DNA from: Bacillota bacterium
Lineage (GTDB): Bacteria > Bacillota > Clostridia > Oscillospirales > Acutalibacteraceae
Reading direction: 5' to 3'
DNA: 12,809 nt
Assembly (NCBI GenBank): GCA_023401495.1
Contig: JAEXDU010000125.1
Span: forward strand, 1 to 12,809
The notes below the pieces were generated by a model. It saw nothing but the letters and a program-made list of their open reading frames with translations. It did not search any database and was not told where the DNA came from. Each line of letters begins with the position of its first letter. The stretch's first letter is position 1. Shown one piece after another: positions 5,751 to 12,645 of the stretch. The position numbers and the translations under genes were made by a program.

Positions 5751-7235
5751 GTGAATTTTGATAAGGAGATTCTTTATCTGGGGTGTTTTGCCCTGTACTC
5801 CATCGTTCTGTTGATCGTGGGGAAAAGCAGAACGCAGCAGCAGAATACCCTGCGGCATTTTTACCTGGGGAACCGGCAGCTGAGCCTGTTCCGCAGCACA
5901 CTGACCTTTATGGGAACATGGATTTCCGCCGCGACGATCCTTGGCTTTACGGGGAATGTGTTTGAAAGCGGGCTGGCCCCGCTGCTGTATTCGGTGGTAC
6001 CCTGGTTCTTCGGGGCCTTTCTGCTGCAACTGATCAGCGGCCGCCTGTATGATTACGAAGTGCTGACCATTCCCGAGCTGATCGGCAAAAAATATGGATC
6101 CAAATGGCTGCAGATTTTATTTGCGCTGGTCATGATGGTGACCTATACGCTGTATATCATCATCCACATCAAGGGCTTCGGCCTGGTGGCGTCCGGCCTG
6201 TTTAATATCCCTTACAACGTGGCGACGCTGATGATCTATCTGTTTATCCTGTACTCCACCTTTGGGGGGTACCGTGCAGTGACCCGGATCGATGTGGCGC
6301 ATATCCTTTTGCTGACGGTGGGCACCGCTTCGGTGTATCTGATGGTGGTGGGGCAGGCCGGGGGCTTTTCCGAGCTGTTCCAAAAAGCGGGGGAGGTTTC
6401 CGGCTACGCGCACGGCGGCAGCGTTTCGGTCAACCAGCCGGGCGATCTGTTCCGCTTGTTCGACGGGGAGAAGTTTACCCCGCGCATGAGCACCACCATG
6501 TTCTTTGGATGGGGGCTGGGACTGGCCAGCAATCCCCAGTATATGATCCGTATGCTTTCCGCGAAGGACAAGCGTTCCGCCCGCAACACCGTACGCAGCG
6601 CGCTGTGCTACCTGGCTGTTTTCTATTTTGTCCTTCTGACGATCGGGCTGGGGATGCGCGTGCTGTTCCCGTCGCTGGCCGCTGTTACGAACGCGGACGA
6701 CGTGGTGGTGTACGTTCTGAACGACCGTCTGTTCACGCCTCTTAATACGCTGTTCCTGTTTGCGATTCTGGGGGCGTGCGTTTCCGTCGCAAATTCACAG
6801 CTTCTGCTGTTTTCCACTTCGTTTGCCTACGATGTGATCCGCCCCCTGTGCCCGAAGCCTCCGCGGGAGTATACGACGATTCTGCTGACGCGCCTTGGGG
6901 TGCTGATCGGCGGCACCTTGTCGCTGCTGTTTTCCACACACCCTCCGGCCAGCCTGCTGTCTTACGGCGGCGATATTTGGGGAATTTTCGGCGTGATCTT
7001 TTTTCCGGCGCTGTACGGCGCGTTTTTATACCCGAAGGCGACGCGTCAGGGCGCCTGGGCGGCGCTTTTGGTCGGGCTCCTGGCAATCGCGGTGTTTTAC
7101 CCGCTGTACTACAGTCAGATTCTGCCGGTTCATCCGGCGTTCCCGGGAACGGTTTTATCCTCGCTGGGATTTTTCCTCACGTCCCGTCTGACCTGGAAGG
7201 AGGGAGCCGCCGATGCGCCGCAGACCGATCTTTGA
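5751..7235 (+). CDS. Sodium:solute symporter (SSS family)
   Basis: The 494-residue membrane protein has about 13 hydrophobic helices. SSS-family hallmarks include FYLGNRQLSLFRSTLTFMGT (about 37-56), the following SAATILGFTGNVF region of helix 1, and IPELIGKKYG before helix 3. FGGYRAVTRIDVAHILLL (about 164-181) is another. It should import a small organic solute with sodium across the cytoplasmic membrane; the substrate is not evident. The start is GTG at 5751, with AAAGGAG at 5735-5741, 9 bp upstream. Its end overlaps the kinase gene by 23 bp, and the kinase ribosome binding site lies inside its last codons, so the two are translationally coupled. The fixed stoichiometry hints that the transporter may report solute flux to the kinase, as well as carrying it. 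Confidence 0.92.
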   Translation: MNFDKEILYLGCFALYSIVLLIVGKSRTQQQNTLRHFYLGNRQLSLFRSTLTFMGTWISAATILGFTGNVFESGLAPLLYSVVPWFFGAFLLQLISGRLYDYEVLTIPELIGKKYGSKWLQILFALVMMVTYTLYIIIHIKGFGLVASGLFNIPYNVATLMIYLFILYSTFGGYRAVTRIDVAHILLLTVGTASVYLMVVGQAGGFSELFQKAGEVSGYAHGGSVSVNQPGDLFRLFDGEKFTPRMSTTMFFGWGLGLASNPQYMIRMLSAKDKRSARNTVRSALCYLAVFYFVLLTIGLGMRVLFPSLAAVTNADDVVVYVLNDRLFTPLNTLFLFAILGACVSVANSQLLLFSTSFAYDVIRPLCPKPPREYTTILLTRLGVLIGGTLSLLFSTHPPASLLSYGGDIWGIFGVIFFPALYGAFLYPKATRQGAWAALLVGLLAIAVFYPLYYSQILPVHPAFPGTVLSSLGFFLTSRLTWKEGAADAPQTDL

Positions 7236-8829
7236 TATTGAGCGAAAAATATTGATCCCCTTCCTTCTGCTGGGAATCGTCTCTACCGTAATGTTCGGCG
7301 TGATTCTGTACGATACGAGCCGAAGCACAAAGCTGGCGAAAGAGAGGAACCTGGCGGAGAACAACATTTCCCTGATTGAATTCGATATCGATTATTCCGT
7401 ACGGATGGGTGAGGTGCAGCAGCTGCGGGAAAAATACAGGGAAATCCCGCAGTTTCACATTCTGATTGAAGACCGGGACGGTGCCTATATCGGCGGAACC
7501 CCGGCTGGAACGGGCGAGGTTTTGTATTCCAGCAGCGATAACCAGCTTGGCTGGAAAATATCGTACACGGTCGATCAGCAGGTATTCACGACAGAACTGC
7601 TGCATGAACAGAAGTATACCGTTCTGGCGATCATCGCCCAGCTGATTCTGGTGCTTCAGGCCAGTATTTTGATCGCCGACAACATTTCAACGCCTATCCG
7701 GCGGCTGAGCTATGCCTGCCGCACCGTCAGCGAGCAGCCGCAGGAGCCGTGGGACGTAGATGTGGAATTTACCAACCGCGGCGACGAGTTGGGCCAGCTG
7801 GCCCGCGTGTTTCAGGGGATGCTGCGGAATCTTCAGCGCTACACGGCCGATCTGCGCCGGGAAAAGAACCTGAACCAGACGATTGTAGAAAGCCTGCCGC
7901 TGGCCGTCATCGCTTACGATCAGGATCAGAATATCCTGCTGAGCAACAGCCGCGCGCAGAATCTGCTGGCCAAAACCGAGTACCGGCATGAGGGGAAACC
8001 GTTGTCGGCTCTTTTGGAGGAATGCCTTGAAAACCAAAAGGTGTTTTACGACCCGATCCAGTTGACGGATGAAGAAAATCATCGGCTGGATGTGGAGCTC
8101 GGCGTGTGGCGGCTGATGGATGAAAACCAGAAATCGTGGGGCGTGCTCTGCACGGTAGACGATATCACCTACCGCAAAATGATGGAGGAGCAGGCGGTGC
8201 AGGATGAAAAGCTGATCTATACCGGGAAGCTGGCCGCGGAGCTTGCGCACGAAATCCGCAACCCGTTGGCGGGAATCCGCGTGGGGGTGCAGGTGGTGGA
8301 GCGCCATTTGACGCAGGACAACGACCGGGTTCTGTGCGAAACCATCGTCGGCGAGGTGGACCGCATCAACCTTCTGGTAGAGAATTTGTGCAGCCTGAGC
8401 CGGAAACGGGAGCTGAAAAAGGATCTGATCCCCGTGGACGAGCTGTTTGAGGAAATTCTGCTGCTGTATTCCAAAATCGCGGAAAACAGCCATATCAGTT
8501 TGCGGTGCGAGGCACCGAAGGACGTCCTTTTGTATGCGGATAAAAGCGCCATGAAGCAGGTGCTGATCAACCTGATCAACAACAGCATCAAAGCGATGAA
8601 AAGCGGGGGAGAGATTCTGATGAAGGCCGATGTACAGGAGGACTGCGTCTGCCTGTGGATCATCGATGATGGTCCGGGAATGGCGGCGGAGCACCTGGGC
8701 GAGGGAAACCGCGACGGGGGGATGGGCCTTTCGATCGTGTCGCAGCTTCTGCGGCAAAATGACGCCGCCTTTCAGATCAAGAGCGCGCCGGGGCAGGGGA
8801 CAAAAGCAAGGATCACCTTCCGCCGTTAG
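7213..8829 (+). CDS. Membrane sensor histidine kinase, NtrB/AtoS-like, with HAMP and PAS domains
   Basis: The 538-residue protein has a membrane helix at about 13-33, an extracytoplasmic sensor region of about 100 residues and a second helix at about 135-157. A HAMP linker (about 158-215) and a PAS domain (about 220-335, ESLPLAVIAYDQDQNILLSN) follow. The phosphorylated histidine is H346 in AAELAHEIRNPLAG. The N box is NLINNSIKA (453-461), the G1 box DDGPGM (485-490) and the G2 box GMGLSIV (503-509), so the enzyme looks fully active. The H-box sequence is typical of kinases that pair with NtrC-type activators, which fits the next gene. AAGGAGGG at 7197-7204 lies 8 bp before ATG 7213, inside the symporter gene. 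The signal is probably an external solute or the state of the symporter. Confidence 0.95.
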   Translation: MRRRPIFDIERKILIPFLLLGIVSTVMFGVILYDTSRSTKLAKERNLAENNISLIEFDIDYSVRMGEVQQLREKYREIPQFHILIEDRDGAYIGGTPAGTGEVLYSSSDNQLGWKISYTVDQQVFTTELLHEQKYTVLAIIAQLILVLQASILIADNISTPIRRLSYACRTVSEQPQEPWDVDVEFTNRGDELGQLARVFQGMLRNLQRYTADLRREKNLNQTIVESLPLAVIAYDQDQNILLSNSRAQNLLAKTEYRHEGKPLSALLEECLENQKVFYDPIQLTDEENHRLDVELGVWRLMDENQKSWGVLCTVDDITYRKMMEEQAVQDEKLIYTGKLAAELAHEIRNPLAGIRVGVQVVERHLTQDNDRVLCETIVGEVDRINLLVENLCSLSRKRELKKDLIPVDELFEEILLLYSKIAENSHISLRCEAPKDVLLYADKSAMKQVLINLINNSIKAMKSGGEILMKADVQEDCVCLWIIDDGPGMAAEHLGEGNRDGGMGLSIVSQLLRQNDAAFQIKSAPGQGTKARITFRR

Positions 8830-8859
8830 AGCGGAGTGCGGAAGAAAGGAAATGAACCG

Positions 8860-10221
8860 ATGCAAAGTAAAATACTGATAATTGACGACGAGTACCTCAT
8901 CCGCATTTCGCTGCGGGAGGGTCTGACAGACCTGGGGTACCTGACGCAGGAGGCCGAAACCATTGAGGAGGGCCTTCGGCTGGCGGAGGAGTTCAAGCCC
9001 GACGTCGTGATGCTGGACAACCGGCTTGGGAACGTGCTGGGCATGGAATACATCGAAACCATCAAAAAGCTGGATGAGGACATCCAGATCATCATCATTA
9101 CGGCGTACAGCTCCATTTCGCAGGCGGTGCAGGCCATTCGGCGCGGAGCCTACGATTATGTGCAGAAGCCGTTTGATATTGACGCCATCGATATTGTCAT
9201 CCGCCGCGCGCTCGATCAGCTGAAAAGCCGCCGCAAGCTGGAGCTGCTTTCTTCGGGCGGGCCGCCCGATCTGATCGGAGTCAGCCCGCAGATGCAGCAG
9301 ATCAAAAGACAGGTGGAGCTGCTCAGCGCCAAAGACAACGTAGACCTTCTCGTGCGCGGCGAAACCGGCAGCGGCAAGGGCGTGGTAGTGGCGCAGATTC
9401 ACCAGAAGAGCGCGCGCCGGAATTTTCCGCTGGTAAAGATCAATTGCAGCGCCGTGCCGGAAAGCCTGTTTGAAAGCGAGCTATTCGGGCATGAAAAAGG
9501 CGCGTTTACCGGTGCGCTGGCCCGAAAAAAAGGATTGTTTGAGCTGGCGAACGAGGGAACGGTGTTTCTGGATGAAATCGGAGATATGCCTCTCCCGATG
9601 CAGGCCAAACTCCTCACCTTTCTGGAGGACCGCAAATTCCGCCGGGTGGGCGGGCTGAGCGATGTGGAGGTGAATGTGCGGGTCATCGCCGCCACAAACC
9701 GCCCTCTGGAACAGGCCATTGAAGAAAAAACCTTTCGGGCCGATCTGTTTTTTCGGCTGAACGTCGTGCAGCTTTATCTGGCGCCCCTGCGCGAGCGGCC
9801 GCAGGATATTGAGCCGCTGTGTCAATACTATCTGGATTTTTTCAACCAGAAGCTCGGCAAAAACATCCGGCAGATTTCCCCCGCCTTTTTGCAGAAGCTC
9901 AAGGAGTATTCCTGGAAAGGGAATGTACGCGAGCTTCGCAACGTGCTCGAGCGCGCCGTGCTGTTCTGCGACGGCGATGTGCTGGAACATACCGGCCAGC
10001 TGCTGGAGGAAAGCGGCGCTCCACAGGTATCTATACCGCAAAGCGGGGAGTTCTGGCCCATGCAGGATTTGAGCAGTCCGATCGATTTGCAGAAAGAGCT
10101 GGAGCGGCTCGAAATGGCCTATATCGACAAGGCGCTCCGGCTGACCGGGGACAATTATTCTCAGGCGGCAAAGCTTTTGGGGTACAGCCGCTTTTCTCTG
10201 CGCCGTCGGCTGGAGCAGTAG
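8860..10221 (+). CDS. Sigma-54-dependent response regulator, NtrC family
   Basis: The 453-residue protein has three domains. The receiver (about 1-125) has acidic pocket D9-D10-E11, phosphoacceptor D53, T81 and K103. The AAA+ sigma-54 activator domain (about 140-375) has Walker A GETGSGKG (167-174), the GAFTGA sigma-54 contact loop (214-219) and Walker B FLDEIGD (D238-E239). A Fis-type helix-turn-helix ends the protein (about 431-453, NYSQAAKLLGYSRFSLRRRL). All parts needed to activate sigma-54 polymerase are present. The Walker A ends in GKG rather than the usual GKE. ATG 8860 is chosen because AGGA lies 9 bp before it and the receiver begins directly; a GTG at 8836 is possible. The kinase gene ends 30 bp upstream. 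A consensus sigma-54 promoter lies 336 bp downstream, before pxpA, the obvious target. Confidence 0.96.
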   Translation: MQSKILIIDDEYLIRISLREGLTDLGYLTQEAETIEEGLRLAEEFKPDVVMLDNRLGNVLGMEYIETIKKLDEDIQIIIITAYSSISQAVQAIRRGAYDYVQKPFDIDAIDIVIRRALDQLKSRRKLELLSSGGPPDLIGVSPQMQQIKRQVELLSAKDNVDLLVRGETGSGKGVVVAQIHQKSARRNFPLVKINCSAVPESLFESELFGHEKGAFTGALARKKGLFELANEGTVFLDEIGDMPLPMQAKLLTFLEDRKFRRVGGLSDVEVNVRVIAATNRPLEQAIEEKTFRADLFFRLNVVQLYLAPLRERPQDIEPLCQYYLDFFNQKLGKNIRQISPAFLQKLKEYSWKGNVRELRNVLERAVLFCDGDVLEHTGQLLEESGAPQVSIPQSGEFWPMQDLSSPIDLQKELERLEMAYIDKALRLTGDNYSQAAKLLGYSRFSLRRRLEQ

Positions 10222-10348
10222 AGCTCATTCACGAAAGGAGCTGCGTCAAAGAACATCGATTTCTTCTTTCGCCGCAGGTGAGGGAAGAAACCAGAAGTCT
10301 GTGATCAGATAAAATGGGTAGATACTCATGTCACTTTAAAAAGCTGCT

Positions 10349-10383
10349 GATTGCTTCTCCTGCCACAGGCGGGAGAAGCAATC
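10349..10383. terminator. Strong hairpin after the sigma-54 activator gene, possible terminator
   Basis: A 16 bp stem (10349-10364 with 10368-10383, one T-G wobble) closes on a 3-base ACA loop. The plus-strand tail TCTGCGTTTCT has only a poor T tract. The minus-strand tail has CTTTTT about 6 bases beyond the stem. It may end or protect the symporter-kinase-activator mRNA; a strong rho-independent signal lies 80 bp further on. Confidence 0.5.
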
Positions 10384-10436
10384 TCTGCGTTTCTATCCAT
10401 TCTCTTTTCAAGTGAATGGATTATAACAGTTCAAAA

Positions 10437-10451
10437 TCGCACATTGTGCGA
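10437..10451. promoter_or_regulatory. Inverted repeat, candidate enhancer site for the sigma-54 activator
   Basis: TCGCAC-ATT-GTGCGA is a perfect 6 bp dyad about 140 bp upstream of the predicted sigma-54 start site, a usual distance for an NtrC-type enhancer. The same GTGCGA half-site recurs in the dyad at 10465-10486. A Fis-type helix-turn-helix dimer binds such dyads; assignment to this activator is inference from position. Confidence 0.5.
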
Positions 10452-10464
10452 AATTGAACAGGTT

Positions 10465-10492
10465 GACCGTGCGAATTCGCACGGTCTTTTTT
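10465..10492 (+). terminator. Rho-independent terminator with perfect palindrome, possibly also an activator site
   Basis: The 22 bp at 10465-10486 form a perfect palindrome (arms GACCGTGCGAA and TTCGCACGGTC) followed by six T at 10487-10492. As RNA it would fold into a stem of about nine base pairs with a GAAU-type tight loop and end transcripts arriving from the activator gene. Its core GTGCGA-AT-TCGCAC repeats the half-sites of the dyad at 10437-10451, so it may double as a DNA-binding site about 108 bp upstream of the sigma-54 start. Confidence 0.7.
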
Positions 10493-10498
10493 GTTTTC

Positions 10499-10549
10499 TA
10501 CGCGAAAAAAGAAATGAATTTGCAGCAGAATACAGAAAAATACGCGAAA
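10499..10549 (+). repeat. TACGCGAAA direct repeats, 42 bp apart
   Basis: TACGCGAAA occurs at 10499-10507 and 10541-10549. The 42 bp spacing equals four helical turns, so both copies face the same side of the DNA. They lie at about -85 and -43 from the predicted sigma-54 start site and share GCGAA with the two upstream dyads. They may bind the activator or an accessory protein. Confidence 0.45.
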
Positions 10550-10556
10550 CAACAGG

Positions 10557-10573
10557 TTGGCACGCTTATTGCT
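10557..10573 (+). promoter_or_regulatory. Sigma-54 (-24/-12) promoter for the pxp operon
   Basis: TTGGCACGCTTATTGCT matches the sigma-54 consensus YTGGCACG-N4-TTGCW at every defined position, with the GG and GC elements 12 bp apart as required. Transcription should start near 10584, giving a leader of about 50 bases before pxpA. The gene immediately upstream encodes a complete sigma-54 activator. The polymerase would be silent at this promoter until that protein, or a similar one, is phosphorylated. Confidence 0.9.
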
Positions 10574-10633
10574 ATAACATTTCAGCGGCAGATGTCTTAA
10601 TTACATAAAATTTTGAAAAAAGGAGCAAGAAAA

Positions 10634-11404
10634 ATGAGCAGAATTGATTTGAACTGCGATTTGGGAGAAAGCTTCGGCGCCTATACCATCGGCCGTGACG
10701 AAGAGGTCATCGCGTATATTTCCTCCGCGAACGTCGGGTGCGGTTTTCATGCGGGTGACCCCTGTGTGATGGAGCATACGGTGCGCCTGGCAAAAGAAAA
10801 AGGCGTCAGCATCGGGGCACACCCCGGCTTCCCCGATTTGATGGGCTTCGGCCGCCGCAACATGAACATCACCCCCGCAGAGGCCAAGGCTTACATGAAA
10901 TACCAGATCGGCGCGCTGAACGCGTTCTGTGTTTCGAGCGGAGTGCCGCTGGCCCACGTAAAGCCGCACGGCGCGCTGTACAATATGGCCGCCAAAGACA
11001 TGAAGCTGGCAATGGCGCTGGCGGAAGCGGTTTACGAGGTAGACCCCAAGCTGATCTTCTTGGGCCTTTCGGGCAGCAAAATGCTCGAGGCCGCGCAGCA
11101 GGTGGGCCTGACCTGCGCCAGCGAGGTGTTTGCGGACCGTGCCTACAATGCGGACGGCAGCCTTGTCGCCAGAGGAACCCCCGGCGCGGTGATCCACGAT
11201 GTGGATGAGTGTGTGCGACGCATCATCGGCATGGCTAAAGATAATGTGGTGACGGCGATCACCGGCGAGCAGATTTCGCTGAAACCGCAGTCGATCTGCG
11301 TACACGGCGACAATGCCGAGGCAGTTGAGTTTGTAAAACATATTCGCGAGAGCCTGACCAAAGAGGGAATTGAAATTGCCGATCTGCGGGCCTGCACAGA
11401 ATGA
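10634..11404 (+). CDS. pxpA: 5-oxoprolinase subunit PxpA (LamB/YcsF family)
   Basis: The 256-residue protein has all the family signatures: RIDLNCDLGESFG (3-15), ANVGCGFHAGDP (32-43), GAHPGFPDLMGFGRR (61-75), HVKPHGALYN (108-117) and ICVHGDN near the C terminus. PxpA acts with PxpB and PxpC to hydrolyse 5-oxoproline (pyroglutamate) to glutamate using ATP, removing a toxic cyclisation product and recovering nitrogen. ATG 10634 is preceded by AAAGGAG at 10619-10625, 8 bp away; an in-frame TTG at 10613 would place that site inside the gene. It is the first gene of the operon and lies about 50 bp after the predicted sigma-54 start site. The next gene begins 24 bp after its stop codon. Confidence 0.96.
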   Translation: MSRIDLNCDLGESFGAYTIGRDEEVIAYISSANVGCGFHAGDPCVMEHTVRLAKEKGVSIGAHPGFPDLMGFGRRNMNITPAEAKAYMKYQIGALNAFCVSSGVPLAHVKPHGALYNMAAKDMKLAMALAEAVYEVDPKLIFLGLSGSKMLEAAQQVGLTCASEVFADRAYNADGSLVARGTPGAVIHDVDECVRRIIGMAKDNVVTAITGEQISLKPQSICVHGDNAEAVEFVKHIRESLTKEGIEIADLRACTE

Positions 11405-11428
11405 TAACAGGGTTTAGGAGGATTTGTA

Positions 11429-12628
11429 ATGGACGGTGAAACCAAAACCAAAAGCAAACGCAGTCAGGCCATCGGCGGCGTATTTTTGATGGCAGCCTCG
11501 GCGATGGGGCCGGGCTTTCTGACACAGACCGCAAAATTTACCAATGATTTTCACGGCAGCTTCGGCTTCGTCATCATCGCTTCGCTGCTTTTGTCCCTCA
11601 TCGTGCAGATCAACGTGTGGCGCGTTTTGTGCGTGGCGAATATGCGCGCGCAGGATGTGGCGAACAAGCTGCTGCCGGGCCTAGGATATTTTCTGGCCAT
11701 CTTCGTATTCGTGGGCGGCCTGATTTTCAACATCGGCAACGTCGGCGGAGCGGCCCTCGGCCTGAACGCCATGATAGGACTCGATCTGCGGGCCGGGTAC
11801 GTTACGGCAGGCATCATCGCGGTGATCGTATTTTCCGTGAAAAACGCGCAGGGCGCAGTGGATAATATCGCAAAGATCCTCAGTATCCTGAAGATCCTCA
11901 TCATTTTGGGAGTCATGATTGTCGTTCAGCCCCCCGTGGGCATGGCGCTGAAAGAGACCTTTGCGCCCAGTACAGGAGTCCCGGCGCTGTTTCCCTCCAT
12001 TCTCACCCTGGTGGGCGGTACGGTGGGCGGCTATATCACCTTTGCCGGCGCGCACCGTTTGATCGACGGCGGCGTTGTGGGCAAGGAAAACGAGAAAAGG
12101 ATCGTGAAGAGCGCTTGCGGCGGTCTGGGGATCGCGGCTTTCAGTCGGTTTTTCCTGTTTATGCTGGTTTTCGGTGTGGTAATCAAAGGCGTTTCGCTCG
12201 ACCCCACGAACCCTGCAGCCGATGCCTTTCTGCAGGGCGGCGGAGAAATCTGCTACCGCGTTTTCGGCCTGCTGCTGTTCTTCGCCGGGATCACCTCGAT
12301 TATCGGCGCGTCGTATACCTCGCTTTCCTTTGTCAAATCGCTGAGCAAGACGGTATCCAATCACAACAAGGCCGTGACGATTGCCTTCATCACCTGCGCC
12401 ACGCTGGTCATGCTGCTGCTCGGCAAGCCGGCTACACTGCTGATCGTCGCGGGCGCGCTCAATGCACTTGTGCTGCCGCTGGCTCTGGTAATCAGTTTGG
12501 TCGCCGCGTACCGGAAAGACATTGTGGGTGAGGAGTATCACCACCCCATCTGGCTCACTATAACCGGCATTGTTTCGGCGATTTTGTTCGCGTACTTTGC
12601 GATCGTCGGACTGGGCAGCTTATTTTAA
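11429..12628 (+). CDS. Nramp-fold transporter, YcsG-like, without metal-binding motif
   Basis: The 399-residue protein has about eleven membrane helices of the Nramp/LeuT fold. Helix 1 reads AMGPGFLTQTAKF, so the metal-coordinating DPGN of true Nramp is replaced by GPGF (27-30). In the helix 6 region the usual MPH is replaced by GAH (207-209). It is therefore unlikely to carry manganese or iron in the classical way. In Bacillus a similar protein, YcsG, lies beside the pxpA homologue ycsF. The best guess is uptake of 5-oxoproline or a related amino acid derivative. AGGAGG at 11416-11421 lies 7 bp before the ATG. The gene sits between pxpA and pxpB in one transcript; the stop codon is 17 bp before pxpB. 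Confidence 0.88.
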   Translation: MDGETKTKSKRSQAIGGVFLMAASAMGPGFLTQTAKFTNDFHGSFGFVIIASLLLSLIVQINVWRVLCVANMRAQDVANKLLPGLGYFLAIFVFVGGLIFNIGNVGGAALGLNAMIGLDLRAGYVTAGIIAVIVFSVKNAQGAVDNIAKILSILKILIILGVMIVVQPPVGMALKETFAPSTGVPALFPSILTLVGGTVGGYITFAGAHRLIDGGVVGKENEKRIVKSACGGLGIAAFSRFFLFMLVFGVVIKGVSLDPTNPAADAFLQGGGEICYRVFGLLLFFAGITSIIGASYTSLSFVKSLSKTVSNHNKAVTIAFITCATLVMLLLGKPATLLIVAGALNALVLPLALVISLVAAYRKDIVGEEYHHPIWLTITGIVSAILFAYFAIVGLGSLF

Positions 12629-12645
12629 TCGTCAGGAGGAATTTT

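Larger units (their letters stand above)
10222..10633 (+). other. Regulatory intergenic region before pxpA
   Basis: This 412 bp stretch holds no gene. In order it contains a weak TTTCTTC/GAAGAAA stem (10260-10290), a strong 16 bp hairpin (10349-10383), an 8 bp hairpin ATCCATTC/GAATGGAT (10395-10421) and two GTGCGA-based dyads (10437-10451 and 10465-10486). The second dyad is followed by a T tract. Two TACGCGAAA direct repeats, the sigma-54 promoter and the pxpA leader then follow. The layout suits the end of one operon followed by an enhancer-dependent promoter region. Confidence 0.7.

Noticed and set aside
7687..9402. A 571-codon open frame on the minus strand
   Set aside because: It lies antisense to the kinase and activator genes, which have clear domain motifs. 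Its protein is rich in H, Q, R and L with no domain pattern, as expected of a mirror frame in GC-rich codons.
11681..12544. A 287-codon minus-strand open frame
   Set aside because: It mirrors the Nramp-fold transporter gene and its composition is typical of a shadow frame.
11429..12628. Call as manganese/iron Nramp transporter (MntH)
   Set aside because: The DPGN and MPH metal-binding motifs are absent, and the operon is for 5-oxoproline use.
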